A DNA stretch of 64,000 nucleotides from assembly GCF_900067135.1 (NCBI RefSeq), contig NZ_FJUR01000001.1, forward strand, positions 2,421,501-2,485,500. The letters run 5' to 3'. This document shows, piece after piece, positions 20,003 to 32,081 of this stretch (position 1 is its first letter; the number at the start of each line of letters is the position of its first letter). Source of the stretch: Rhizobium sp. 9140 (GTDB taxonomy: Bacteria > Pseudomonadota > Alphaproteobacteria > Rhizobiales > Rhizobiaceae). Below the pieces are notes generated by a model. That model did not search any database. It was not told the origin of the DNA and saw only the letters and a program-made list of their open reading frames with translations. A program made the translations under genes and the position numbers.

Positions 20003-20749
20003 TCAACCAATCTGCATCAGAACCGGAAAGGTCTGCTGGAACCAGATGGATACCGTGCTGACGAGACCGAACAGGAAGGCGAGACCCGCCACGACGAGCA
20101 GGCCGCCCATGATCTTTTCCACCAGCCCGAGATGGCGGCGGAAGCGCGACAGGAACCCCATGAACGCCCCGGAAAAGGCGGCTGCGATCCAGAAGGGGAT
20201 GGCAAGGCCGAGCGAGTAGACCGCAAGAAGGACGGCGCCCTCCGACACCGTATCGCGCGCTGCCGCGACGCCGAGGATCGTGCCCAGCACGGGGCCGATG
20301 CAGGGCGTCCAGCCGAAGCCGAAGGCAAGGCCCATGATATAGGCACCTGACAGCGTCGCCGGCTTCCCCCCGCCCTGAAAGCGCGCCTCGCGTCCGAGCA
20401 GGCCTACGCGCAGCACGCCGAGGAAATGCAGCCCCATGATGATGACCACGATGCCGCCGATGCGCGAAAAGAGGTCCATATGCTGCCGCAGAAGAAGACC
20501 GACCGACGAGGCGCCGATGCCAAGCGCGATGAAGACGGTGGAAAAGCCGAGCGTGAACAGAAGCGCCGACGGCAGAACGGCCCGCCGCGTCGCAACCGCA
20601 GCCGTGCCGTTTGTCACCCGGAACTGATCCACGGAGACGCCCGCCATATAACAGAGATAAGGCGGCACGAGAGGCAGCACGCAAGGAGACAGGAATGACA
20701 ACGCCCCCGCAAGCACGGCGGTCCAGATCGAGATATCGGCTATCGACAA
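20003..20749 (-). CDS. ccdA: CcdA, cytochrome c biogenesis / thiol-reductant transporter
   Basis: 248 residues from a TTG at 20749, chosen because GAGGAA sits at the right distance and because CcdA proteins are about 245 residues; the longer open frame to 20902 has no support. Six helices. The two conserved cysteines are visible: LSFLSPCVLPLVPPYL near 20 and GFGWTPCIGPVLG near 150. It passes electrons from cytoplasmic thioredoxin across the membrane to periplasmic thiol proteins. No ccm or thioredoxin-like partner is next to it, so its target here is open. Confidence 0.92.
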   Translation of the reverse strand: MSIADISIWTAVLAGALSFLSPCVLPLVPPYLCYMAGVSVDQFRVTNGTAAVATRRAVLPSALLFTLGFSTVFIALGIGASSVGLLLRQHMDLFSRIGGIVVIIMGLHFLGVLRVGLLGREARFQGGGKPATLSGAYIMGLAFGFGWTPCIGPVLGTILGVAAARDTVSEGAVLLAVYSLGLAIPFWIAAAFSGAFMGFLSRFRRHLGLVEKIMGGLLVVAGLAFLFGLVSTVSIWFQQTFPVLMQIG

Positions 20750-21067
20750 AACCAGTTCCTCAGAGACGATTGCGGGCGGGCAGGACAGCGCCGCACGGCT
20801 GGTGACGGTGTTACCGCGCGAGCGCGTCGCCAGCAATGGTTCCAGACGCCGCATGCCGGAGACGTGACGCGCGTCGAGGACGAACCCGCCATCGAACATC
20901 ATCCGGCTTGCGCACGTCCTGAAGGCATGCCGATCCTCCCTGTATCCCGCGCCATGGGTTGCCCGTCGCCGCGAAATCGGGGATCCTCGGATTTATGGGT
21001 TGACCGCAACCGCGCGCCTATGCATATCTCCGCCAACTTTCGCCGGCCGCCTTGGTGATCGGCGCGG
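20750..21067. other. Non-coding stretch between ccdA and tRNA-Lys
   Basis: 318 bases without a convincing gene. It must hold the ccdA promoter (minus) and the tRNA promoter (plus). Short frames in it have no ribosome site and no recognisable product. I see no strong hairpin. Confidence 0.5.
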
Positions 21068-22576
<1,509 letters not shown>

Positions 22577-22623
22577 CAATCACACTCCTGCCGTTGCTAA
22601 AGAAGCGTAATAAAATGATACTT

Positions 22624-22641
22624 ACTTTAGTTCCACGTGAC
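22624..22641 (-). repeat. Right terminal inverted repeat of the IS630 element
   Basis: Read on minus from 22641: GTCACGTGGAACTAAAGT, directly inside the TA at 22642-22643. Confidence 0.8.
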
Positions 22642-22695
22642 TAGACGATCGTAGATCCTGGGAAACGAGCCATCTCACGTCGTGTTATCCGAAGC

Positions 22696-22720
22696 GGAAC
22701 GAAAACGCGTATTCCTGGTT
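22696..22720 (+). promoter_or_regulatory. Candidate EcfG/RpoE2 promoter, weaker match
   Basis: GGAAC (22696-22700), 18 bases, then TT (22719-22720), fitting the Ensifer RpoE2 pattern GGAAC-N18-TT; the four -10 bases read GGTT rather than CGTT. It lies 37 bases before the ATG of the 46-residue protein. Matches this loose occur by chance a few times per window, so position is the main support. Confidence 0.4.
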
Positions 22721-22756
22721 GAAGCGGCAGTAAGCGGGCTGAAATAGGAGATCGCG

Positions 22757-22897
22757 ATGCTGAAAGCGTTAAAACAACAGCCGCGAAGAGGCACAGATCA
22801 TAACGACTACAGTGCTTTTATGATTCGCGAGCTTCTCGTTTGGCTGGTGGGTGTTCCCGTCCCGATCGCAATGGTCATCGGCATGTTTGTTCTCTAA
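22757..22897 (+). CDS. Small membrane protein, 46 residues
   Basis: ATG at 22757 with AGGAG seven bases upstream. It begins MLKALKQQPRRGTDHND, a basic cytoplasmic-type head, followed by one helix (ELLVWLVGVPVPIAMVIGMF) with a VPVP kink, and stops after VL. I do not recognise a family. The candidate stress promoter just upstream and the good ribosome site argue that it is real. Confidence 0.65.
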   Translation: MLKALKQQPRRGTDHNDYSAFMIRELLVWLVGVPVPIAMVIGMFVL

Positions 22898-22916
22898 CAA
22901 CGTGGGCTTTATCGGA

Positions 22917-22941
22917 CGGTATCATAACGCCCGGTATCATA
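22917..22941. repeat. Two copies of a 10-base direct repeat between convergent tiny genes
   Basis: CGGTATCATA at 22917-22926 and again at 22932-22941, 15 bases apart. The second copy sits in the palindrome GGTATCATACC. It covers the gap and 3' edge between the 46-residue (plus) and 31-residue (minus) genes. Confidence 0.6.
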
Positions 22942-23032
22942 CCGACACGGCAAGCATGGCGAACGTCAGGCCTGATATGGCGCACAGAGCGGCTATGACG
23001 ACGATCAATTCCTTCATCATGAACTTGTACAT
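22937..23032 (-). CDS. Tiny membrane peptide, 31 residues
   Basis: ATG at 23032 with GAAGGA eight bases upstream. The product MYKFMMKELIVVIAALCAIS... is a short basic/amphipathic head and a single helix (LIVVIAALCAISGLTFAMLA). A longer open frame to 23185 lacks a ribosome site. The size and hydrophobicity resemble many stress-induced small membrane proteins, but I cannot name it. It is convergent with the 46-residue gene. Confidence 0.45.
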   Translation of the reverse strand: MYKFMMKELIVVIAALCAISGLTFAMLAVSV

Positions 23033-23300
23033 GGCGCACGATCCTTCATTTGCGCCGATGTAAGATCGAAAAAATGTCACGCAAGCATTCCAAGCGCAAC
23101 ATTTCGTGATTTCCGCATGGCCTTCGCGCGCCTGCCCATTCGGTGGACAGCTTGCGGACAGTTTCTCCCGGCACAATGATATCACTGCGCAGGCGTCCGG
23201 CTCACCGGGCTCAAAGCGTGCATGAGATCAATGTTTTGAAGCGAATCCGGCGATGCCCAGCGCCGCGCGATCGCCTTCAATCGACCAATCGGACGCTGCC

Positions 23301-23438
23301 ATGATGAGACCCACTTCCCTCCCCCTCGGCGTCATACTGATAGCCTCGCTCGTCGCGACGGTCCTGACCATCGTTCTCGTTCCGCACCGGGGCACCGCGG
23401 CGCCCCGGGCGAACATTGAGTCCATTCAGCGCCTTTAG
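23301..23438 (+). CDS. Possible small membrane protein, 45 residues
   Basis: ATG-ATG at 23301. Residues about 5-27 (TSLPLGVILIASLVATVLTIVLV) form one helix, and the rest is a short polar tail rich in Arg and Ala. The ribosome site is weak (GGACG). Reading is plausible but unsupported by any family match. Confidence 0.35.
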   Translation: MMRPTSLPLGVILIASLVATVLTIVLVPHRGTAAPRANIESIQRL

Positions 23439-23468
23439 GCTCCGAAACAAGACGAGAGTTGGGTTAGC

Positions 23469-23828
23469 CTACTGACAATCTGAGACGACGATCTTGCAGT
23501 TCGGGCAATCCTTCGTCGCCATCGTCTCAGCCGCCTTCTGGGTCGAGCCGTAGCCAATGCCGTAATTGACGCGATCGCCGGCATAGGCGCCGCATTGTTC
23601 GAACCACACGGCAACCTTGCAGTCATCATTTCCGGCAGACTTGCACTCTTGGACGGCGTTGCGTTCTGCTTCCTTGCGGGAGCTTCCCCAGCCCATTCCA
23701 TAGCCGGCTTCGTCGGCGGCCATGCCCTGTTCATCGTTGACGGCGATCGCGCCGAAGGCGAAGGCTGAACTGACAGGGCCGGCGAGAAGGATGGTCGTTG
23801 CAAAGGCAATACGAAGTAAGGTCTTCAT
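23469..23828 (-). CDS. DUF4189 secreted protein
   Basis: 119 residues from the ATG at 23828 after GGGGGAGA. A signal peptide (MKTLLRIAFATTILLAGPVSSAFA) is followed by FGAIAVNDEQGMAADEAGYGMGWGSSRKEAERNA, then ECKSAGNDDCKVAVWFEQCGAY and a second half-repeat (YGIGYGSTQKAAETMATKDC). This repeat of a G.GYGxS..AE...AxxxC unit with paired cysteines is the DUF4189 pattern found in periplasmic proteins, sometimes with inhibitor or envelope roles. Likely disulfide-bonded in the periplasm. It stands alone on minus. Confidence 0.8.
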   Translation of the reverse strand: MKTLLRIAFATTILLAGPVSSAFAFGAIAVNDEQGMAADEAGYGMGWGSSRKEAERNAVQECKSAGNDDCKVAVWFEQCGAYAGDRVNYGIGYGSTQKAAETMATKDCPNCKIVVSDCQ

Positions 23829-24092
23829 GAAATCTCCCCCGAGATCGAATGTCCCGATTGTCATCGGGCGTCCCTGCCGGAATGGCGAGGGCACGGGAAA
23901 GATTGCTACAGGAGGTAATGAGACTCGACAATATAGGCGTGATAGCCGGCGGCTTTTTAATATCGAGCATAGCTAATGCGCATGGTGAACGACGCGCGAT
24001 CGCGTCCCATGCAGCCTATGCGAGCGGTCGATTGGTGGAGAACGGTATGCAGGTTACCTAAAGACATCATCGTCACAACCAAGGAGATGACG

Positions 24093-24272
24093 ATGGCAGA
24101 ATGCAAGGACAGCAACGGCGACAAGTGGGAGATTTACGCATCCAGTGGTTGGCGTTGGCGCCGCACGGCCAGCAACGGCGTTATCGTCGGCGCATCGACA
24201 GAAAGCTACGTCAATAAGTCGGATTGCGTGGCGAACGCCCAGCGCCATGGCATGACATGCACGCCGGTCTGA
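24093..24272 (+). CDS. YegP-like (DUF1508/UPF0339) small protein
   Basis: 59 residues from the ATG at 24093, six bases after AAGGAG (24081-24086); an ATG at 24087 overlaps the ribosome site. The core reads WEIYASSGWRWRRTASNG then VGASTESYVNKSDCVANAQ, one copy of the DUF1508 beta-hairpin motif (K.....WRWR..A.NG.ii..s.e.Y..k..c...i). Function unknown; members are often stress-induced. Confidence 0.75.
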   Translation: MAECKDSNGDKWEIYASSGWRWRRTASNGVIVGASTESYVNKSDCVANAQRHGMTCTPV

Positions 24273-24341
24273 TCTTCACGGTCTGTCGCGGTTGCGTCCA
24301 CTGAGACCAAGACGGTCGGCGCGCCAGCGCCGGCTGTTGCC

Positions 24342-25370
24342 CTATCTCCCGGCGAACGGATCGGCGAGAGCCGCGTCCGGCCGGCTGATCGGATATTTCG
24401 TACCGGACACTTTCGCCGCCATCCCCTTTGCGCCCGTCTGTTTCAGGAGCGTGCGGAAAACCGGATGCATACCGCCATCGACATAGGCGCTCATGGAGGT
24501 GGCGATCGGTACCGGCCCGCCGATGAGAGCATCGATCGCGCGGCTCTCTTCTGCGATCTTGGCAAGTGCCTGCGGCTCGATGCCGGGCGTGGCTTCCGGG
24601 CATGGCGCCAGCGGATCCGCCGGCTCGCCATTCAGGAACGTCTTGTCGAACACATAGCGTCCGCCGCAGGCAGACACCTTCGGCTGCCGGCGGGTGATGG
24701 CGAAGGCATCATAGCCTTCCTTGAGCACCCGCCAGAAGGCAAGATTGACATCGCCTCGATGTGCCGCCATGTTCTCGGCCGTCATACGGAAAGGAAAGGC
24801 CTGCACCTGAAAGCTCGCCTGCCCGCCTTCGAGCGCCCGCGCGACGATCGCGTAGATTTCGCCGATGCCCTGATCGGTCATTGCGTAGCAGCCGGACGAC
24901 GAGCAGGCGCCATGCACCATCAGCGCCTCACCCGTATAGCCGAGTGCGCTTTCCAGCCGGTTGGGATAGCCAAGGTTGAACGATACGTAGAACTGGGAGT
25001 TCGGGTTCAGCATCCCCTTGGTAACATGGTAAAAACCTTCCGGGGCATGCCGGTCGCCCGATTTCCGCTTCGGCCCGAGATCTCCCGACCAGCGGCAGAT
25101 CGGGTAGGTTTTCAATAGGGCGTACTTGCCACTGCGATCGACCTTCCAGATCTCCAGTTCGCTTTCCTGCTTGAAGATGCGCACGAGCACCGGGCTCTCC
25201 GCCTTCATGCCCTTGCGCGTCATCTCCGCGACCATCTTCGACGACAGCTTCGGCGGCGCTTCCGTCATATCGAGCGCCATGCAGCCGCTGAGCGCTATGC
25301 CGAGCGCGGCGATAGCGGCAGTCCGGAGGCAGGCCTTGCGAAGGGCATTCAGGCGAGGAAATGCTGGCAT
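24342..25370 (-). CDS. L,D-transpeptidase (YkuD/YafK-type) lipoprotein
   Basis: 342 residues from the ATG at 25370, with AGAGG five bases upstream. The signal ends in the lipobox ALSGC (Cys near 29), so it is predicted to be a lipoprotein. The catalytic YkuD region has the motif HGACSSSGCYAM near 175-186 with the active Cys. Such enzymes crosslink peptidoglycan through 3-3 bonds, attach proteins to the wall or, in the YafK/DpaA case, cut such links. The ~120-residue C-terminal part is extra and of unknown role. No operon partner. Confidence 0.88.
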   Translation of the reverse strand: MPAFPRLNALRKACLRTAAIAALGIALSGCMALDMTEAPPKLSSKMVAEMTRKGMKAESPVLVRIFKQESELEIWKVDRSGKYALLKTYPICRWSGDLGPKRKSGDRHAPEGFYHVTKGMLNPNSQFYVSFNLGYPNRLESALGYTGEALMVHGACSSSGCYAMTDQGIGEIYAIVARALEGGQASFQVQAFPFRMTAENMAAHRGDVNLAFWRVLKEGYDAFAITRRQPKVSACGGRYVFDKTFLNGEPADPLAPCPEATPGIEPQALAKIAEESRAIDALIGGPVPIATSMSAYVDGGMHPVFRTLLKQTGAKGMAAKVSGTKYPISRPDAALADPFAGR

Positions 25371-25547
25371 GCGGCCTCTATCGATCACAATCGCGACGAA
25401 GTTGTGTCGCAGCGGCGCGTGAAGCGCACCGCTAACACACTTGCCTTACATGGTTAATCTTTCCTGAACCCCGCCTACCAGAGCACGCGCGCCAAAAAAG
25501 CCCTCGGCGGGCCTACACAATGCTGCAGCGCACCCTAACCTCTTCGC

Positions 25548-26666
25548 ATGAGCGATATGATCACATGGCTGGACCAATCCCTACGCTGGGTGCCCGCATG
25601 GGCCGTCAGCGTCATTCTTCTCGCGCTGCTGTTCGGCGTCGGCATCTTCGTCCACAGGATCCTCTTTGAGATCGCGACGCGGATTGCGGCGAAGTACGAT
25701 CTGTTCTGGCGGTCGCTGGTGGCGCGCTCGGAGCGCCCGACCCGGCTGGTGGCCATCATGGTCGCCCTCTCCTTCGGCGTCTCTATCGCGCCGCTGACCT
25801 CCAATCAGGCGGACAACCTGCATCACATCCTGCTGCTCGGCTTCATCCTTGTCTTCGCCTGGATTGCCAAGGTCACGCTGCACATCTGGACGACGGTCTA
25901 TCTGCGCCGCTTCAAGCTCGATGCGGAAGACAATCTCCTCGCCCGCAAGCACGTCACACAATCGCGAATCATGGAGCGCATCGCCGGCTTCGTCATCATC
26001 ATCTTCGGCGTTGCCGCCTGCCTGATGACATTTCCGGCCGTGCAGCAATACGGGGTCAGCCTTCTCGCCTCCGCGGGCGTTGCCGGTATCGTTCTCGGCC
26101 TCGCCCTCCAGCCGGTTCTCAAGAACCTCTTCGCCGGCATTCAGCTCGCCATCACCCAACCCATCCGTTTGGACGATGCACTGCTGATCGAAGGCGAATG
26201 GGGGAATGTGGAGGAGATCACCGCGACATATGTCGTCGTCAAGATCTGGGACTGGCGCCGTCTCGTCCTGCCGCTCAGCTACTTCATCGAAAAGCCGTTC
26301 CAGAACTGGACACGCGAGACCGCTGCCCTGATCGGGACCGTGATGGTCTATCTCGACTACAGCGTACCCGTCGATGCCATCAGAAAGGAGGCCGAGAAGA
26401 TCGCCGCGGCGTCTCCGCTCTGGGATGGGCAGGTGATCAATATCGCGGTGACGGACCTCAAGCCGGAGACGGTTGAGATCCGCATTCTCTGCTCGGCATC
26501 CAATGCCGCGCGCGCCTTCGACCTGCGTTGCGAGATGCGCGAGAAGATCATCGGCTTCATTGCGCAGACTTATCCCACCGCCCTTCCGCACCTGCGCGCG
26601 GAACTGAAGACGGCAGAGACCGTCGGCAATGTCGCGGTCACGACACCGTGGCGCGCGCAGGTATGA
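25548..26666 (+). CDS. MscS-family mechanosensitive channel
   Basis: 372 residues. Four or five N-terminal helices are followed by the pore-lining helix and beta domain: LLASAGVAGIVLGLALQPVLKNLFAGIQLAITQPIRLDDALLIEG is the MscS signature (pore helix and the IRVGD-like turn), near 180-225. Then EEITATYVVVKIWDWRRLVLPLSYFIEKPFQNW. It is of the small YnaI/YbdG-like class, releasing solutes in osmotic downshock. ATG at 25548; the upstream 159 bases hold the divergent promoters with the L,D-transpeptidase. Confidence 0.92.
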   Translation: MSDMITWLDQSLRWVPAWAVSVILLALLFGVGIFVHRILFEIATRIAAKYDLFWRSLVARSERPTRLVAIMVALSFGVSIAPLTSNQADNLHHILLLGFILVFAWIAKVTLHIWTTVYLRRFKLDAEDNLLARKHVTQSRIMERIAGFVIIIFGVAACLMTFPAVQQYGVSLLASAGVAGIVLGLALQPVLKNLFAGIQLAITQPIRLDDALLIEGEWGNVEEITATYVVVKIWDWRRLVLPLSYFIEKPFQNWTRETAALIGTVMVYLDYSVPVDAIRKEAEKIAAASPLWDGQVINIAVTDLKPETVEIRILCSASNAARAFDLRCEMREKIIGFIAQTYPTALPHLRAELKTAETVGNVAVTTPWRAQV

Positions 26667-26675
26667 GACGGCGAA

Positions 26676-27161
26676 TTATTGTCCTGCGAGCGTTCCCACC
26701 GGAAGATCGTAGGCCATCTTTCCCGCGCGCTCGAAGGTCAAGGTGAGCGGGATCGTGTCGCCCTGGCGAAACGGCTCGGCGACGTCCATGAACATCAGGT
26801 GCAGGCCGCCGCCGGCAAGCGTCACAGTCTGTCCGGCCGGAACGGGGATGCCATCGAGCTTGCGCATCCGCATCACGTCGTTTTCCATCGTCATCTCATG
26901 CAGTTCGACACGACCGGCCACGGGGCTCTCGACGGCGACAAGCCTGTCGTCTGCCGGCCCCGCATTGACGATCGTCAGCCCGCCGCCCCCGACCTTCGCG
27001 CCCGGCGGCATCGGCTTGGCCGTTCCGTCGGAAAGCGTCAGCGCGCCGGCGACGACCTGCCCGCCGCTCGTGGCGGTTTCGGCAGACGCGGCCGGCGTGG
27101 CGCCCCCCAAGGGCAGCGCCGTCGCCAGAGCGGCTATGATGATGGTCTTCAGCGATGGCAT
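26676..27161 (-). CDS. PCu(A)C-type periplasmic copper chaperone
   Basis: 161 residues with a signal peptide (residues 1-27, ending ASA). The copper-binding pattern H-M-x10-M-x21-H-x-M is visible as HEMTMENDVMRM followed by GGLHLMFMDV. These proteins deliver Cu(I) to the CuA or CuB centre of cytochrome oxidase. No SCO or cox gene is adjacent. It ends ten bases from the MscS gene on the other strand. Confidence 0.9.
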   Translation of the reverse strand: MPSLKTIIIAALATALPLGGATPAASAETATSGGQVVAGALTLSDGTAKPMPPGAKVGGGGLTIVNAGPADDRLVAVESPVAGRVELHEMTMENDVMRMRKLDGIPVPAGQTVTLAGGGLHLMFMDVAEPFRQGDTIPLTLTFERAGKMAYDLPVGTLAGQ

Positions 27162-27324
27162 GTCGTCGTCTCCATGCGCGTCCGCGCGATAGCAGTGGAT
27201 CCGCCCGCATTGCTATCGCGAGCTCGTGATAAAGCAAAGTCGAAACAGGCATGCGGGCGCTTCGGTCATATCTTTCGCACCATGCCAGCGGCGACGAAAA
27301 TCTTGGTCGTTGCGACATTTTCTG

Positions 27325-27353
27325 CTTGCCAAGGGCGCCCTATCCTTCTTATC
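27325..27353 (+). promoter_or_regulatory. Candidate gcv promoter
   Basis: CTTGCC (27325-27330), 17 bases, CTTATC (27348-27353): five of six in the rhizobial -35 but a weak -10. It puts the start site near 27360, just before the riboswitch, which is the right position. Confidence 0.4.
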
Positions 27354-27364
27354 TGAACCCGATC

Positions 27365-27518
27365 TTGTTGGGAGAATCCAGCCTCGAGCTGGTGCCGAAG
27401 GAGCAACCGCCCCGGAAACTCTCAGGCCCACGAACCAGCAGGATGCCGGCAGGACTCTGGAGAGAAGCATTTCGCTCGCCGAAGGGATAACAATCTCAGG
27501 CACAGGAACAGAGGGGGC
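27365..27518 (+). ncRNA. Tandem glycine riboswitch
   Basis: Two glycine aptamers in a row. Aptamer 1 (about 27365-27430) contains GGGAGAATCC, GCCGAAGGAGCAA and AACTCTCAGGC; aptamer 2 (about 27450-27518) contains GGACTCTGGAGAG, GCCGAAGGGATAACA and ATCTCAGGCACAGG. The repeated GCCGAAGG and CTCAGGC are the family hallmarks. It lies about 70 bases before gcvT and should switch the glycine-cleavage operon on when glycine is high. No terminator stem is obvious after it, so control at translation is likely. Confidence 0.95.
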
Positions 27519-27588
27519 TCAATCGACGTCACGAATCCGTGTGCGTTGACACGAGCCGGCGCGCATGGCGCCAACCTGGAGACCGGAT

Positions 27589-28743
27589 TTGGACGATCAC
27601 ACAGCCTTGAACGACGCCCCGCTGAAGCAGACGCCGTTGCACGCCCTGCATCTCTCGCTTGGCGCCCGCATGGTGCCCTTCGCCGGATACGACATGCCGG
27701 TTCAGTATCCCGCCGGTGTCCTGAAGGAACATCTTCACACCCGCGCCGCCGCCGGCCTGTTCGACGTGTCCCATATGGGTCAGGTGGAACTGCGTGCGAC
27801 CTCCGGCACGCTGGAGGACGCGGCTCTTGCACTGGAAGGCCTGGTGCCCGTCGATGTGCTCGGCATCGCCGAAGGCCGCCAGCGCTATGCCCTCTTCACG
27901 GACGATACTGGCGGTATCCTCGATGACCTGATGATTGCTCGGCTCCCCGGCCGGTTTATGATCGTGGTCAACGCGGCCTGCAAGGATGCAGACTTCGCAC
28001 ATCTGAAAGCCCATCTCGGCGACCGCTTCGAACTCACCCTGCTCGAAGATCGTGCGCTCCTGGCGTTGCAGGGTCCCCGCGCGGAAGACGTTCTGGCCGA
28101 ACTCTGGGCCGATGTCGCCGCCATGCGCTTCATGGATGTGGCGGAAGCGCTGATCCATGATGTTCCCTGCATCGTATCCCGCTCTGGCTACACCGGGGAG
28201 GACGGCTTCGAGATCTCCATTCCGGCCGACAAGGCCGAGGATGTCGCCCGCCGCCTGCTCGATCATCCCGACGTTCTGCCGATCGGCCTCGGTGCGCGCG
28301 ACAGTCTGCGGCTGGAAGCCGGTCTCTGCCTCTACGGCAACGACATCGATACGACGACCTGCCCCATTGAGGCGGCGCTCGAATGGGCCATCCAGAAATC
28401 CCGCCGCACGGGCGGCACCCGCAGCGGTGGCTTTCCGGGCGCCGGCGCCATTCTGGACGCGCAGACGAACGGAACGGCGATCCGCCGCGTTGGCCTGAAG
28501 CCGGACGGCAAGGCGCCGGTCCGTGGTGGCGCTACCCTCTATTCCGACGCGACCGGTACAACCGAAATCGGCACGGTCACTTCGGGCAGCTTCGGCCCGA
28601 GCGTCGGCCATCCTGTGGCCATGGGCTATGTCGATACCCCTCTCGCGACGCCCGGCACCACCGTTTTTGCGGAACTGCGCGGCAAGTATCTGCCGATGAC
28701 CGTTTCCGCCCTTCCTTTCATCACCCCCACCTACAAGCGCTGA
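27589..28743 (+). CDS. gcvT: Aminomethyltransferase, glycine cleavage T protein
   Basis: 384 residues from the TTG at 27589, which has TGGAG about eight bases before it; an ATG at 27565 would add eight residues that family members lack. It takes the aminomethyl group from GcvH lipoate, releases ammonia and makes methylene-THF. Motifs: TPLHALHLSLGARMVPFAGY, VSHMGQVEL, DDTGGILDDLMI, SGYTGEDGFEI and RDSLRLEAGLCLYGNDID, all typical of the folate-binding T protein. First gene of gcvT-gcvH-gcvP behind the riboswitch. Confidence 0.95.
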   Translation: MDDHTALNDAPLKQTPLHALHLSLGARMVPFAGYDMPVQYPAGVLKEHLHTRAAAGLFDVSHMGQVELRATSGTLEDAALALEGLVPVDVLGIAEGRQRYALFTDDTGGILDDLMIARLPGRFMIVVNAACKDADFAHLKAHLGDRFELTLLEDRALLALQGPRAEDVLAELWADVAAMRFMDVAEALIHDVPCIVSRSGYTGEDGFEISIPADKAEDVARRLLDHPDVLPIGLGARDSLRLEAGLCLYGNDIDTTTCPIEAALEWAIQKSRRTGGTRSGGFPGAGAILDAQTNGTAIRRVGLKPDGKAPVRGGATLYSDATGTTEIGTVTSGSFGPSVGHPVAMGYVDTPLATPGTTVFAELRGKYLPMTVSALPFITPTYKR

Positions 28744-28758
28744 TCAGGAGCCGATCCC

Positions 28759-29120
28759 ATGCTGAAATTCACCGACGAACATGAGTGGCTGCAGATCGAC
28801 GGCGACATCGCCACGGTCGGCATCACCCAGCACGCCGCCGACCAGCTCGGCGACCTCGTTTTCGTGGAACTGCCCGAAACCGGCACGGCGCTCACCAAGG
28901 GCGAGAGCGCGGCGACCGTCGAATCCGTCAAGGCTGCTTCCGACGTCTATTGTCCGCTCGACGGCGAGATTGTGGAGACGAACCCGGCCATCGTCGAGGA
29001 CCCGGCCCTCGTCAATGGCGACCCGCAGGGCGCCGGCTGGTTCTTCAAGCTGAAACTTTCGGACCCCTCCGCCGCCAATGCGCTGCTGGACGAGGACGCC
29101 TACAAGGAGCTGATCGCCTG

Positions 29121-29121
<1 letters not shown>
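28759..29121 (+). CDS. gcvH: Glycine cleavage H protein
   Basis: 120 residues, the lipoyl carrier that shuttles the aminomethyl group between P, T and L proteins. The lipoylation site is Lys58 in [13 protein letters not shown], and the surrounding beta-hammerhead is intact ([18 protein letters not shown] at the start). It follows gcvT by 15 bases with AGGAG, and its stop overlaps the gcvP start (TGATG). Confidence 0.97.
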
Positions 29122-32003
<2,882 letters not shown>

Positions 32004-32011
32004 GCATGAAG

Positions 32012-32043
32012 AAAGGCCCGCTCTCCGGAGCGGGCCTTTCGCG
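32012..32043 (+). terminator. Terminator of the gcv operon
   Basis: AAAGGCCCGCTC (32012-32023) and GAGCGGGCCTTT (32028-32039) form a perfect 12-bp stem with a four-base loop TCCG. The A/T arms act in both directions. Confidence 0.9.
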
Positions 32044-32081
32044 TTGAGCAGTCGGAGACCGATCGTCGGTTTTTCGTCCCG

